A stretch of 50,423 nt of DNA, from IMG/VR virus record IMGVR_UViG_3300032323_002407, positions 1-50,423 of that record; one strand, 5' to 3'. Positions within the stretch are counted from its first letter, which is position 1. Every line of letters begins with the position of its first letter. The stretch comes from a virus. The position numbers and the translations under genes were made by a program. The notes beneath the pieces were generated by a model, which was given only the letters and a program-made list of their open reading frames with translations, had not been told where the DNA came from and ran no database searches. Shown in pieces: positions 39,183-49,053 of this stretch.

Positions 39183-39480
39183 AAAAATCAAACAGAATTT
39201 AGAGCGCCGCGGTAAAGGTGTGGGTATTCGGTTAGGTGTAAGAACTACAGGGTGTAGCGGATTAGCCTATACTATAGAATACGTTGACGAGTACACCACT
39301 GAAGAAGGAGTTACTAATTTTGCTCAAACAGACTTCGTGGTATTAGTAGATGCCAAAAGTTTAGCATATCTTAATGGCTTAACAATGGATTGGGTCCGCA
39401 ATGGACTCAATGAAGGATTTGATTTCGTCAATCCAAATGAACGCGATCGCTGTGGTTGCGGAGAATCGTTTAGAATTTAG
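39154..39480 (+). CDS. iscA: A-type Fe-S carrier IscA/ErpA
   Basis: The 108-residue protein begins MITVTDTATKKIKQNLE, with C34 in TTGCSGLAY and C100/C102 in CGCGESF, the three conserved cysteines of A-type carriers. I start at ATG 39154; an upstream in-frame start at 39133 is longer than the family. It overlaps iscU by 29 nt. It would pass clusters from IscU to apo-enzymes. Confidence 0.94.
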   Translation: MITVTDTATKKIKQNLERRGKGVGIRLGVRTTGCSGLAYTIEYVDEYTTEEGVTNFAQTDFVVLVDAKSLAYLNGLTMDWVRNGLNEGFDFVNPNERDRCGCGESFRI

Positions 39481-39757
39481 ACACCGGTAAATCTACGCTG
39501 GCTGGCATATCCCATATCTGCTTCTGTTCCACTCCCTTGCGTTGAGCAAATCGTTTAGCATCACAAGACCCGCAACAATGAAAGAAATTGTTACTGAGTC
39601 GTTTCTTATCCATGTGTTTGAGGTCTCTTTCAAATACTATGTCACAGGCGTCACATCTTAACACTGCCACAGTCTTTTTTCTTTTATATTGATGCTGTAC
39701 TCCGTTTTTACTGAGTCTACAGTATTGATTTTGCTGAGTTTTGATTTTGAGAAACAT
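39470..39757 (-). CDS. zinc-ribbon-like small protein
   Basis: A 95-residue basic protein with LRCDACDIVF and FHCCGSCDAKRF (two CxxC pairs about 30 residues apart), a likely zinc-binding site of the HNH/ribbon sort, but no HNH catalytic triad is clear. It lies opposite to iscA, overlapping by 11 nt. A TAAATA box lies four nt before its ATG. Confidence 0.65.
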   Translation of the reverse strand: MFLKIKTQQNQYCRLSKNGVQHQYKRKKTVAVLRCDACDIVFERDLKHMDKKRLSNNFFHCCGSCDAKRFAQRKGVEQKQIWDMPASVDLPVSKF

Positions 39758-39761
39758 CTAG

Positions 39762-39767
39762 TATTTA
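39762..39767 (-). promoter_or_regulatory. TAAATA box 4 nt before the zinc-ribbon gene
   Basis: The minus-strand TAAATA is followed by CTAG and ATG 39757. No Shine-Dalgarno is seen. It is a member of the start-abutting set. Confidence 0.5.
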
Positions 39768-39791
39768 CATCCGGCTTATAAAACTTTGGGC

Positions 39792-39797
39792 TAAATA
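39792..39797 (+). promoter_or_regulatory. TAAATA box before the giant tail gene
   Basis: TAAATA lies 32 nt before ATG 39830 with CTAGGA between, the usual late promoter spacing for a structural gene. Confidence 0.6.
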
Positions 39798-39829
39798 TTA
39801 GAGCATTTGCTCAATCTAGGATTATAACC

Positions 39830-42800
39830 ATGGCAAGAAAGACTATTGATATCGGCGCAGTTGGCAACGACGGCACCGGCGACAGTATAAGAGATTCATT
39901 CCGTAAAGTCAATGACAACTTTAGAGAACTTTATAGCTCATTAGGGCTCGGCGAAAGATTAAAATTTACCGGTCTCGAAGATGCACCAGCTACCTATGTA
40001 GGGCAAAATGATCCAGTTACTGGAAATACCCCAGTAGTCACAGTAAACAACACTGAATCGGGATTGGCATTTAAAAAACTCATCGCTGGATCAGGTATCA
40101 GCATTGACTTTACCACTAACCCCAACGAAATCGCTATCAATGCAGACTTTGCTGAAATTGTAGCAGATGACACGCCCCAATTAGGTGGTGATCTTTCTTT
40201 ACGTTCAGGTGGAAATCAATATCGTATTATTGATGCTGGAACTGCAATTACTCCGCTGGCACCTATATTTTCAACAGAATTAGTCAACAAAAATTATGCT
40301 GATTCTAAAATTTCCAGAGCAGGTGTAGATGCTATTGATCCTGCTACCGGTACGGTAGACGTAAGTTTTGGACGCATGAGCGGTCCCTTGATTCTTTCGA
40401 GAAGTCCAGAACCGGACGATGATGAATTGTACGGAGGTTTGATTGCAGCTACTAAATCATACGTAGACAGTTCGGCGTTCGGATCTAGTGTAAATCTTTA
40501 TGTAGCAACCAGCGGTGAAGACGATCGCCCAGGTGTATCACCAGCTCTACAAGGTCGAGCATTGGCCTATGCCTATCGTACACTAGAAGCTGCACTGAAA
40601 CGTGCAGAAGAATTGGTGTTAGATGCAAGACCAATTATTGGTCCTTACGAAAAGACCCTGACGTATAACAACGGTGTATCAGAGTGCTCATTGACCTCTG
40701 TGACCACATCTCCTATATCAGGAACAGGATTTGCAGGTGCTGTAAGAATGAGCGTAGACACTGCAACGTTGAACAGTGTGGGCACAAACTATTATGCCGG
40801 AGATATATTACAGATCGCTGGCGGCACAGTTGCAGCAGGAGGCAGTGCTTGTTTGATCGAAGTACTGTCAACACTAACTACTCCGGGAGCTATTGTTACT
40901 TTCCGAGTTATATCAACCGGTGTGTATTCTGCATTGCCTGGGGCAACTTCTGTATCGACTACAATCGGTACCAGTGCTGCGCCAGTGGGCATCGGTCCTA
41001 TTGGTGCTGGTGCCACATTCAATCTTACATACAAAGTAGGATCAGTTTCTATAACCAACGGAGGAACCGGATACAGTTTGGTTTCTGTGAGAATTACTGG
41101 AGGTGGTGGAACGGGAGCATTCGGCACAGCTGTGGTTACTGCAGGAGTTATAACCAGTGTAACTATCACAGATAAAGGAGCAGGTTTTGTTAGCTTGCCT
41201 AGCTTCGTGGTTGATCTTCCTAGATTCTCAATATTCACTAATGGCCTACGTACAGATTTCACCGGCGATGTACTGACCAATACAGCCGAAGCTGTAAGAG
41301 GTAGAGACATCAGAGAAGGCCTGTTCCTACGCGGTAAAACCAGCGGAGCATTGGCACAGATCCTCAGTCATGACGGTGCCTTAGACAGCAGCGGTAATGA
41401 GATCTTTGATGTGGATATCATATACGGCACTTTTCAAAATGGCGAATCAATTACCTACGGTGACATCGCAAGAAACATACAGATTTCAGTATTGGTAGAA
41501 AGTGGCGAGTACTATGAAAACTATCCGCTAAGAGTTCCACCGAACGTCAGCATAGTAGGAGATGAATTCCGTCGAGTAATATTTAGACCTCGTCCTGGAA
41601 CTTCGGCCAGTCCGTGGGCTTTTCAAAGATTCCGCAGAGATAGAACTATTGGAAATCAGGATACCTTACGTCAGGTATATAATGATCAAACCACCGAGTG
41701 GAGTCCACAAAATGTGGTTCCAGATCAATTGACTCTTGCACAAGTAGAATACGGATATCATTATCTACAGGATATTACTGAACCTGTCTATCCTAAAATA
41801 CAAAACAAAGGTGCCTATGAATCAGCAGCAGACTTGATAAGATTGAATAGATCATTTCTGCAGGAAGAAATCGTTGCAAGAATAGATTTCAACAAAGCCA
41901 CTAATGTTTCTCCATTCAGCACGGGATTTATCTATAATAAGAATTTTTATAAACGCAGTATAGGACAACTGGTCGATGATCTGACATTTGATCTCGACTA
42001 CGGCGGATATAATAGAACTATTTCCAATGCACTGAAATTTTATCAAGATGACATTGGGACACTTGTGATAACCACACAGCTGTCACAGTATCTGGCCGTG
42101 ATTGATCTGTTCAATACTCTAGTGCAGGATATTATAGATAATACCACAATCACAGGATTGAAACAAACTCTGTTTTTCCAGACGATCGATCCTGCATTCC
42201 AAGCAGAGACAGGTTCAGATGCTGTTATTCTGTTGTTAATCAATGCGTTTAAAGACGTCATCGACGGATCTGGTTCAGTAAACTATCCGTTAGACAACGA
42301 AGAAATGGATGTGTTCTTAGCCAATGACACTGTGCGTTGGCAGGCTATTAGTGCCATAGGACACGGCGGTTTCATGGGTGTGTTAGATCCCACAGGTCAG
42401 ATATTGTCTAGATCTCCGTACTTTCAAGAATGTGCTTCGTTCAGCCGCAGCCAAGATCGTCAGGTGTTCGCAGGAGGTATGTTCACCGACGGATTTGCTG
42501 GTAACTTGGAATTCAATATAGATGCAGTAGTTTCACCGACAAGATTAGAAGTCAGTGACCTTGATAGATATCCGCAACTGCCAGCATCTTTCATTGTGTT
42601 TGACGCTGTGTATAGAATCAACTATGTCAGAGATTTTGTCTATGACAAAGACGGCAGCACAGCTACATTTATCTTAGACGAAACAACACCGTGGCCGTTC
42701 CAAGTATTCACATATAATGCTGCTGCCTGTAGCAGAGACACTGGGTTAATCTTAGATGGATTGAGTCGAGATATTGTACTGAACACCAACTACTGGACTA

Positions 42801-45800
42801 GACAAAACGGTCTAACTTATAGACTCAGTCAAAGTGCAGTGGTGCTACAGGATCAACGAGCTATTACCATAGAAGCTATTAAATTTGTGCATGATTCTGT
42901 TAACGATCTAATTACTGCGTACCCTGCCATTCAAGACACAGTGGATCTCAGCAACATCGTAATAGCAGATATACTTGCACGTGGCGTGGCCGCTACTCCG
43001 ACTCTCAGCTTTACTTTACCTGCTGGTTTATCTGTTAATCTAACCAGCGCCTATAATCTGTTATTGGCCAACAGAGATTATGCCATAGCAGAAATGCTAG
43101 GATGGATTGCTAACCAAATATCAACTCCTACTGCACCATTCACAGCCCTTGATATTTTTATAGCAGGTGAAATTGAATTTCAGACCCGTCAAGCTGTAGA
43201 AGCTGTGATACATGATGTTATCTACGGTGGTAATGTGGCCACACGTACTAGAGCACTGAAATTCTATAACAATCTCACAGGCGCAGTAATCACTGACTCG
43301 AATCTTTCAAAGGCTAAAACTGCTGCATGGCATACCTATTTGAATTATCTGTTGGGACAGGTTGTACAAAATTTAAATCCTGCTGTGTCTTATTCAGGAT
43401 TGAGTAGAACTACCGGTACAGCCGCTACAGCCACTGAAGCTGCTACAATCAATACCTTGATGACCAACATGAGTTCGATCATCGGTGCAGCTGATTTCAC
43501 AGCAGCACAGGCGGTGGTAGCAATCACAGAACCTAGTTTCGTAGGATATACTGCCAGCAACACTGCTGTGAGAACCATCATTCAAACCAATCGAGCTACT
43601 CTGCAGGCGTCTGCTGTGGCTTATGTGGATTTCAATGGCAATAGATATGAATTATTAATGCCTGGTAATAGAAGTATGCTGTGTAACGACTTCACACAGA
43701 TCAACGACCTAGGCTACGGAATTGTTGTGGCCAATGGCGGTCTTACAGAAGCTGTTTCAATGTTTACCTACTACTGCCATATTGGTTACTATTCAGTGAC
43801 AGGTGGTCAGATTCGTTCTGTGGCTGGCTCTAATGCACACGGTAATTATGCATTGGTAGCAGAAGGTGCAGATCCACTGGAGGTGCCAACTCCAGCTACT
43901 ATATATGAAGAACTCAGCCAACGTGTAGACAGTTATTTCCCCAGCGGTGCATATGCTAACGTGGCTGGAGGTCTGCTGATATATGTAACCAATTATGAAT
44001 ATACTCCGCTGGGTGGTTCAGAGCTAGAAGTATTGCATCCCACAAACAACAGCATATATCGATATCCTGTAACTTCCATAACCACCACTGATCTACCTGT
44101 AGGAGTCGCAAGATTAAATCTTTCTACAGGTACAGGATCTGCCACAGAAGGTTTGTTTGCTGTGGTTGCCGATGGCACAAAAATGACGCTGAGACAGTCA
44201 AGTCTCACACTGCTAACAGGTGGATTAGAAGATGTTGCTGTAAGACCGTCTACTGGTCTTAAACTGCGCGAGACCCTAGATACAGTTTATCGTGTTCTAC
44301 AATTCAACTCATATGTAGATTCAAATGGCCCGTATGAAGTGCTGTTCAATATCAATTCTCCTGCAAGGTTCCAGGTATTACTGACCATTACTACTATTGC
44401 GTCTAATGTGGTTACTACCAGTGGTAACCACAAACTGAGAATTGGTGATAGAATTATTCCTACCAGCACTGCCAATAACTTTGTGAGTGGAACTACTTAT
44501 TACATTCGTACACAACCTAGTTACAATACATTCACAGTATCTACCAGTCCTGGTGGAAGCACATTTGTATTGGCTAATGGTAGTGGGTTGACTATCAAAG
44601 CTGTGAAATCACACAAGCTGTTAGAAGCCTACACTGTGAATTTTACTGCTGCTGGTGTGGGTACACTACCTGCTCCAATTTTAGCGGGCCAACTATATTA
44701 TGTGTTGCCAAACAATCTCACTGAAACTGAATTCAGTGTCAGCACACAACAGAACGGAGCGGCAGTAAACATAACCACTGCTGGTAGTGGTACACATCGA
44801 TACAACCTCGCTGGGCTGACTCTAACTCAGACTAGAGAAAACTATAATTACATAGACATAACAGTGATCCAGCCTGGAGAATTTATAACGTCAACTCCGA
44901 CCGGCACAACCTGTACTATCAGCATAGCCAATCCAGCTGTGGTTACATTAACCAGCCATGGATTCGTAGCTGGTGATGTAGTTAAATTTACAACCACTGG
45001 TGCGTTGCCCACAGGCGTAAGTATGCTGAACAGATACTTTGTGTTGGCTGCTGGACTGGGTGCAAACAGTTTTAGAATTTCAGCTCAACTAGGTGGCGAT
45101 GCTGTAGAAACTACAGGTACTCAGAGCGGTGTACACAATGTTGGGTTAGTCACTGGACGTGCAGGCGATACTACGTTTGCTGTGGTGGCGATTTCTACAT
45201 CAGAAATATCAAGAACACAGGGCAGTAAATTTGTATATCTGGGTGAAGAATATATTATAAACACGTATCAACCAGAAGCTGTAACTAATCAGCCGTTTGG
45301 TAGAATCATCCTTAATCGAGCATTGGTCAACGCCATCAACAATTTAGATAGTGCATACACTATTAAAGCAGGTGTGGCTGTGCGCAGCAGTGGCAGTCTT
45401 GGCACACTGACTATACGTATTTCATTGACTCGTGTTACAGGTCACGACCTATTAGAAATTGGCACAGGGTCATACGCGGACACCAACTACCCTAAAGAAA
45501 TCTACGGTGCAAGTGTTAATCCAAGCAATCCAACAAATGAAGTAGAAGAACGTGACGTAGGACGCTGTTTCTACGTGACCACTGACCAATTTGGTAATTT
45601 CTCAGTAGGACCGTATTTTAGAGTAGACCAAGGTACAGGACAGGTTACATTCTCTAGTTCAATAGCATTGAGTAACCTCGACGGTATTGGTTTCAAACGT
45701 GGTGTTCCAGTCAGCGAATTTTCCACAGACAGCGGATTTACAGACAATGCAATTGATACTGTGCCCACTGAAAACGCTACTCGTATCTATTTAGAACGTC

Positions 45801-47371
45801 GACTTGGTCTAACTCACGACGGTGCGGTTGTTGGCGTAGGACAATTGATACCTACCATCACTGGTGGATACATGGCGCTGGATGGACAGTTGGGTATGAA
45901 ATCCAACATGAATCTTAATAATAACAAGATCATTAATGTCACCGATGCTACTAATCCTCAAGATGCTCTTAATCTCAGAAGTTTTACTTTAAGCAATTTC
46001 CAAAATTGGGGAGGATCGAATCCTCAAGCCAGTCAATTCATGGTGTTCACCGGTGTTGGTAACACTGTGATCAATGCCACAGTAACTGGTGATTTAACCT
46101 TTGACCTACGCACAGGTGTAGACTCTAGTTTAAACAATGTGGATGTGCAGCTGAATGCCGGTGTGGTAAACAATGCAGAAGTTAATGCTGCGGCGGCTAT
46201 TGCACAGAGCAAGTTGAATATGACTATCGCCACTGCACAGGCTGCTGCTCCTAGTGGTACAGCGGCTGTGATACAGGCGGCCAGCGGATTAAGCAGTTTC
46301 AGCAATGCAGACTTCGATGTCACTAATGGACATGTCACACTCAAAGCTAATAGTGTGTTGTTAGGAGATCTCGCACAGTTAGCTCCTGACACGTTGATAG
46401 GCAACAGTACCATAAGCACCGCTAATGCTGCCGCAGTGGCATTTACCACTGTGGTCGACGAAGGGTTGGCCATTAAGAAATCACAGTACAGCAGCGTGGG
46501 ATTCTTGCGCAGAACTGGTGCAGCAACAGCATCAGATGCCAATTATGTTGTAGTGGCGGGATCCGCTGGTTCAAGTTCAAGCCTAGGCAATGGTGAAATC
46601 ATTGTCAGAGACAGCAGTGGTGATTTTGGTGGTAGAACCATAGATGTTCAAAACATCAAGATAGATGCTAACTTGGCCATAGACACTGTGAGCACTACAG
46701 CCACAGACGGATACCTTAGATATTACGGGTTTGATTCAGCAGGCGGTATATTAATACAAACCAGTTCGAGTGTTGCAGCTAATAGAAAAACTGCATATTG
46801 GAATAACTTCCATGAATTCAAAACGCAGAACGGTGTATCAGACGCACCTATTACCTGTTCTACTGTGACGGCGAGTTCTATTCAGGTGCAGGCTATTACC
46901 ACAGGTGGTAATACCACAGCAGGCACTATCACAGGTCGTTGGACATTAACTGGCACATCACCTAATGAATCAAGACTACAGGCCACATACTCCGCTGACC
47001 TTGCAGAATACTACGAAGGCGACAAAGAGTATGAAGTCGGAACAGTTCTTGTGTTTGGTGGAGACAAAGAAGTCACTGTGACTAATACGCAAAGTGACAA
47101 TCGCGTGGCAGGTGTTGTATCTAACACTGCTGCGTTTGCCATGTATGAAGGATGTCCGGGACTTAAAAATCTAGTAGCTTTACAAGGTCGCGTACCGTGT
47201 AAGGTAGTAGGAAAAATACGTAAAGGAGAAATGCTTGTGACTTCAAAGATTCCAGGCGTTGCTGTAGCAGGCGGAAAAGATATCAAGGTCGGAACTGTGG
47301 TAGGTAAAGCACTGGTGGACTATGACAATGATCACATTGGCACAATTGAAATAGCGGTAGGGAGAACATAA
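39830..47371 (+). CDS. giant tail-fibre-like structural protein (2513 residues)
   Basis: The N-terminus has the module GAVGNDGTGDSIRDSF followed by KVNDNFRELY, shared with the gene at 49054. Residues about 220-600 resemble a beta-helix adsorption domain (ALAYAYRTLEAALKRAEEL; NYPLRVPPNVSIVGDEFRRV). Related helical blocks recur between 650 and 1250. Beta-rich repeats fill 1400-2300. The C-terminus (SADLAEYYEGDKEYEVGTV...) is a closing domain frequent in marine phage fibres. No transmembrane segment. Likely a tail fibre or baseplate appendage for host binding. It overlaps the next ATG by one nt (TAATG). Confidence 0.85.
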   Translation: MARKTIDIGAVGNDGTGDSIRDSFRKVNDNFRELYSSLGLGERLKFTGLEDAPATYVGQNDPVTGNTPVVTVNNTESGLAFKKLIAGSGISIDFTTNPNEIAINADFAEIVADDTPQLGGDLSLRSGGNQYRIIDAGTAITPLAPIFSTELVNKNYADSKISRAGVDAIDPATGTVDVSFGRMSGPLILSRSPEPDDDELYGGLIAATKSYVDSSAFGSSVNLYVATSGEDDRPGVSPALQGRALAYAYRTLEAALKRAEELVLDARPIIGPYEKTLTYNNGVSECSLTSVTTSPISGTGFAGAVRMSVDTATLNSVGTNYYAGDILQIAGGTVAAGGSACLIEVLSTLTTPGAIVTFRVISTGVYSALPGATSVSTTIGTSAAPVGIGPIGAGATFNLTYKVGSVSITNGGTGYSLVSVRITGGGGTGAFGTAVVTAGVITSVTITDKGAGFVSLPSFVVDLPRFSIFTNGLRTDFTGDVLTNTAEAVRGRDIREGLFLRGKTSGALAQILSHDGALDSSGNEIFDVDIIYGTFQNGESITYGDIARNIQISVLVESGEYYENYPLRVPPNVSIVGDEFRRVIFRPRPGTSASPWAFQRFRRDRTIGNQDTLRQVYNDQTTEWSPQNVVPDQLTLAQVEYGYHYLQDITEPVYPKIQNKGAYESAADLIRLNRSFLQEEIVARIDFNKATNVSPFSTGFIYNKNFYKRSIGQLVDDLTFDLDYGGYNRTISNALKFYQDDIGTLVITTQLSQYLAVIDLFNTLVQDIIDNTTITGLKQTLFFQTIDPAFQAETGSDAVILLLINAFKDVIDGSGSVNYPLDNEEMDVFLANDTVRWQAISAIGHGGFMGVLDPTGQILSRSPYFQECASFSRSQDRQVFAGGMFTDGFAGNLEFNIDAVVSPTRLEVSDLDRYPQLPASFIVFDAVYRINYVRDFVYDKDGSTATFILDETTPWPFQVFTYNAAACSRDTGLILDGLSRDIVLNTNYWTRQNGLTYRLSQSAVVLQDQRAITIEAIKFVHDSVNDLITAYPAIQDTVDLSNIVIADILARGVAATPTLSFTLPAGLSVNLTSAYNLLLANRDYAIAEMLGWIANQISTPTAPFTALDIFIAGEIEFQTRQAVEAVIHDVIYGGNVATRTRALKFYNNLTGAVITDSNLSKAKTAAWHTYLNYLLGQVVQNLNPAVSYSGLSRTTGTAATATEAATINTLMTNMSSIIGAADFTAAQAVVAITEPSFVGYTASNTAVRTIIQTNRATLQASAVAYVDFNGNRYELLMPGNRSMLCNDFTQINDLGYGIVVANGGLTEAVSMFTYYCHIGYYSVTGGQIRSVAGSNAHGNYALVAEGADPLEVPTPATIYEELSQRVDSYFPSGAYANVAGGLLIYVTNYEYTPLGGSELEVLHPTNNSIYRYPVTSITTTDLPVGVARLNLSTGTGSATEGLFAVVADGTKMTLRQSSLTLLTGGLEDVAVRPSTGLKLRETLDTVYRVLQFNSYVDSNGPYEVLFNINSPARFQVLLTITTIASNVVTTSGNHKLRIGDRIIPTSTANNFVSGTTYYIRTQPSYNTFTVSTSPGGSTFVLANGSGLTIKAVKSHKLLEAYTVNFTAAGVGTLPAPILAGQLYYVLPNNLTETEFSVSTQQNGAAVNITTAGSGTHRYNLAGLTLTQTRENYNYIDITVIQPGEFITSTPTGTTCTISIANPAVVTLTSHGFVAGDVVKFTTTGALPTGVSMLNRYFVLAAGLGANSFRISAQLGGDAVETTGTQSGVHNVGLVTGRAGDTTFAVVAISTSEISRTQGSKFVYLGEEYIINTYQPEAVTNQPFGRIILNRALVNAINNLDSAYTIKAGVAVRSSGSLGTLTIRISLTRVTGHDLLEIGTGSYADTNYPKEIYGASVNPSNPTNEVEERDVGRCFYVTTDQFGNFSVGPYFRVDQGTGQVTFSSSIALSNLDGIGFKRGVPVSEFSTDSGFTDNAIDTVPTENATRIYLERRLGLTHDGAVVGVGQLIPTITGGYMALDGQLGMKSNMNLNNNKIINVTDATNPQDALNLRSFTLSNFQNWGGSNPQASQFMVFTGVGNTVINATVTGDLTFDLRTGVDSSLNNVDVQLNAGVVNNAEVNAAAAIAQSKLNMTIATAQAAAPSGTAAVIQAASGLSSFSNADFDVTNGHVTLKANSVLLGDLAQLAPDTLIGNSTISTANAAAVAFTTVVDEGLAIKKSQYSSVGFLRRTGAATASDANYVVVAGSAGSSSSLGNGEIIVRDSSGDFGGRTIDVQNIKIDANLAIDTVSTTATDGYLRYYGFDSAGGILIQTSSSVAANRKTAYWNNFHEFKTQNGVSDAPITCSTVTASSIQVQAITTGGNTTAGTITGRWTLTGTSPNESRLQATYSADLAEYYEGDKEYEVGTVLVFGGDKEVTVTNTQSDNRVAGVVSNTAAFAMYEGCPGLKNLVALQGRVPCKVVGKIRKGEMLVTSKIPGVAVAGGKDIKVGTVVGKALVDYDNDHIGTIEIAVGRT

Positions 47372-49041
47372 TGCCTTTTAATACAAATATAATTCCAGGT
47401 CGTCCTCCTATATTGTGGAGTGAGGTCAACGACGCTTTCGTAAAAGTTAATGAAAATTTTGACATTCTAGTTGCAACCATCGGTAGTGGCAGTGGACTAA
47501 CTCCTATAGATTTTACTTCGTTGGACACTGATGTTACACCTACTACAGATAATTTACGCAGTCTCGGCGATACCACACACAGATGGCAATCAGTGTTTAC
47601 TTCAGAGCACACTACCTCTAATCCGTTAAATGGTTTATGGGCTGGTAATGCACAGATCAAAGGAGTTGGTGTTGTTATAAACCTACCAGAAAATTCCACT
47701 GTTGGTGGAGATCCGCTTACTGGTATTGGAACCAGTTTAATTATAGACCCTAATAAAACATTCTTCAAAGAAATACAGGTAAACAATGAGCTGTCTGTGG
47801 TAGCAACAACATTCGGTGATAGTGTAAATTTCTTATCAGGCTCAGGTGTTGGCCTTGCTGTGAGTTCTGGTGCTGACTCAATCACATTCTCAAACACAGG
47901 TGTACTGAGTGTAGCAGCTGGTACTGGTATTACAACTGCCACAGTTAGTGGAGTGGCTACAGTGACTAATGCTGGGGTTCGCAGTCTACAGAGTACAACT
48001 GCATTGCCCTCAGGCAGAACCACAGGTGCAGGTATTAACATCACTGGATCAACTGGTGACAATCTAAGAATTACCAACGCAGGCGTGATCAGTATTTCAT
48101 CTGGTGTGGGTATCACCGTGAGTTCTGATGCAGCCACAGGCGATGTAACTATCACGAACTCAGCTCCTGCAGTTAATACGTTTTCACAAATTCAAGTCGA
48201 TGGTGATACCATAAACAGACTACAGGCTGACGCTGTCAGTGACGTGCTTAATATCAACGGCGGACAAGGCATCACATTATCTAAAACTGTTGGTACAGAC
48301 ACACTGACCATTGCAGTTAATCCAGTATTTGATTTGAAAGGTTCAGTGTTTGGTGACGATTCAACTAAAATTATTGACGCTGTAGAAAATAAAGTCTACG
48401 GCGGAATATTTGCAACAACATTGAGAACAACAGAATCTAAAATTGCACTAGGCCAAGGTGCAGGAGGCGACGGACTGCAAGGTTTAGAATCTGTTGCTAT
48501 TGGCTTTACAGCAGGTGGATTTACTCAAGGAGACTACGCTGTTGCTATTGGTTCTGGTGCAGGCAACATTGGACAAGGGAATCGTGCTGTTGCTATCGGA
48601 GCCACTGCAGGTGTAGATCAAGGCGATTACGCTATTTCTATAGGCAACAGTGCAGGGTATCCGTCAGCTGTTTCGGGATCCATTGCAATTAACGCATCTG
48701 GATTTACACTAGATGCACCGGCAGCTGGTTTATATATTAATCCAATTCGTTCAACTGCTAATGGCAGACCGTTGATGTATGATACATCAACTAAGGAATT
48801 GTTTTCTAGCAATGTACTAGAATTTTTTGGTAGTAGAATTTCAACCAGCGACTCATCGGGTATTGTCGTAGATGTACAAACAACATTCAACACAGATGTT
48901 ACTGTTGAAAATGATTTAAATGTCACACAGCGATTGCGGGTACAAGGTAGCAGAGTTATTAATATAAGCGAATTACAAACCATTGTGGCGGCAAGTGCAG
49001 ATTTTGCTGCATTTAAAACAGCAATAGCAGCATTGGCATAA
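47371..49041 (+). CDS. tail-fibre-like protein with YadA-type head repeats
   Basis: The 556-residue protein starts with a shortened N-module (WSEVNDAFVKVNENFDIL). Near residue 328 it has KGSVFGDDSTKIIDAVENK, like the protein at 18995. From about residue 375 a repeat series SVAIGFTAG, YAVAIGSGAG, AVAIGATAG, YAISIGNSAG resembles YadA-like left-handed roll repeats, so the protein is probably a trimer. It overlaps the giant gene by one nt. Confidence 0.83.
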   Translation: MPFNTNIIPGRPPILWSEVNDAFVKVNENFDILVATIGSGSGLTPIDFTSLDTDVTPTTDNLRSLGDTTHRWQSVFTSEHTTSNPLNGLWAGNAQIKGVGVVINLPENSTVGGDPLTGIGTSLIIDPNKTFFKEIQVNNELSVVATTFGDSVNFLSGSGVGLAVSSGADSITFSNTGVLSVAAGTGITTATVSGVATVTNAGVRSLQSTTALPSGRTTGAGINITGSTGDNLRITNAGVISISSGVGITVSSDAATGDVTITNSAPAVNTFSQIQVDGDTINRLQADAVSDVLNINGGQGITLSKTVGTDTLTIAVNPVFDLKGSVFGDDSTKIIDAVENKVYGGIFATTLRTTESKIALGQGAGGDGLQGLESVAIGFTAGGFTQGDYAVAIGSGAGNIGQGNRAVAIGATAGVDQGDYAISIGNSAGYPSAVSGSIAINASGFTLDAPAAGLYINPIRSTANGRPLMYDTSTKELFSSNVLEFFGSRISTSDSSGIVVDVQTTFNTDVTVENDLNVTQRLRVQGSRVINISELQTIVAASADFAAFKTAIAALA

Positions 49042-49053
49042 TTGGAGCGATAA

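Noticed and set aside
40684-41310. Frames in other registers within the giant fibre gene (both strands), and similar ones at 46033-48155
   Set aside because: Low-complexity fibre coding gives long chance frames; composition is skewed to Pro/Val/Thr or Cys/Tyr and no start signals are present.
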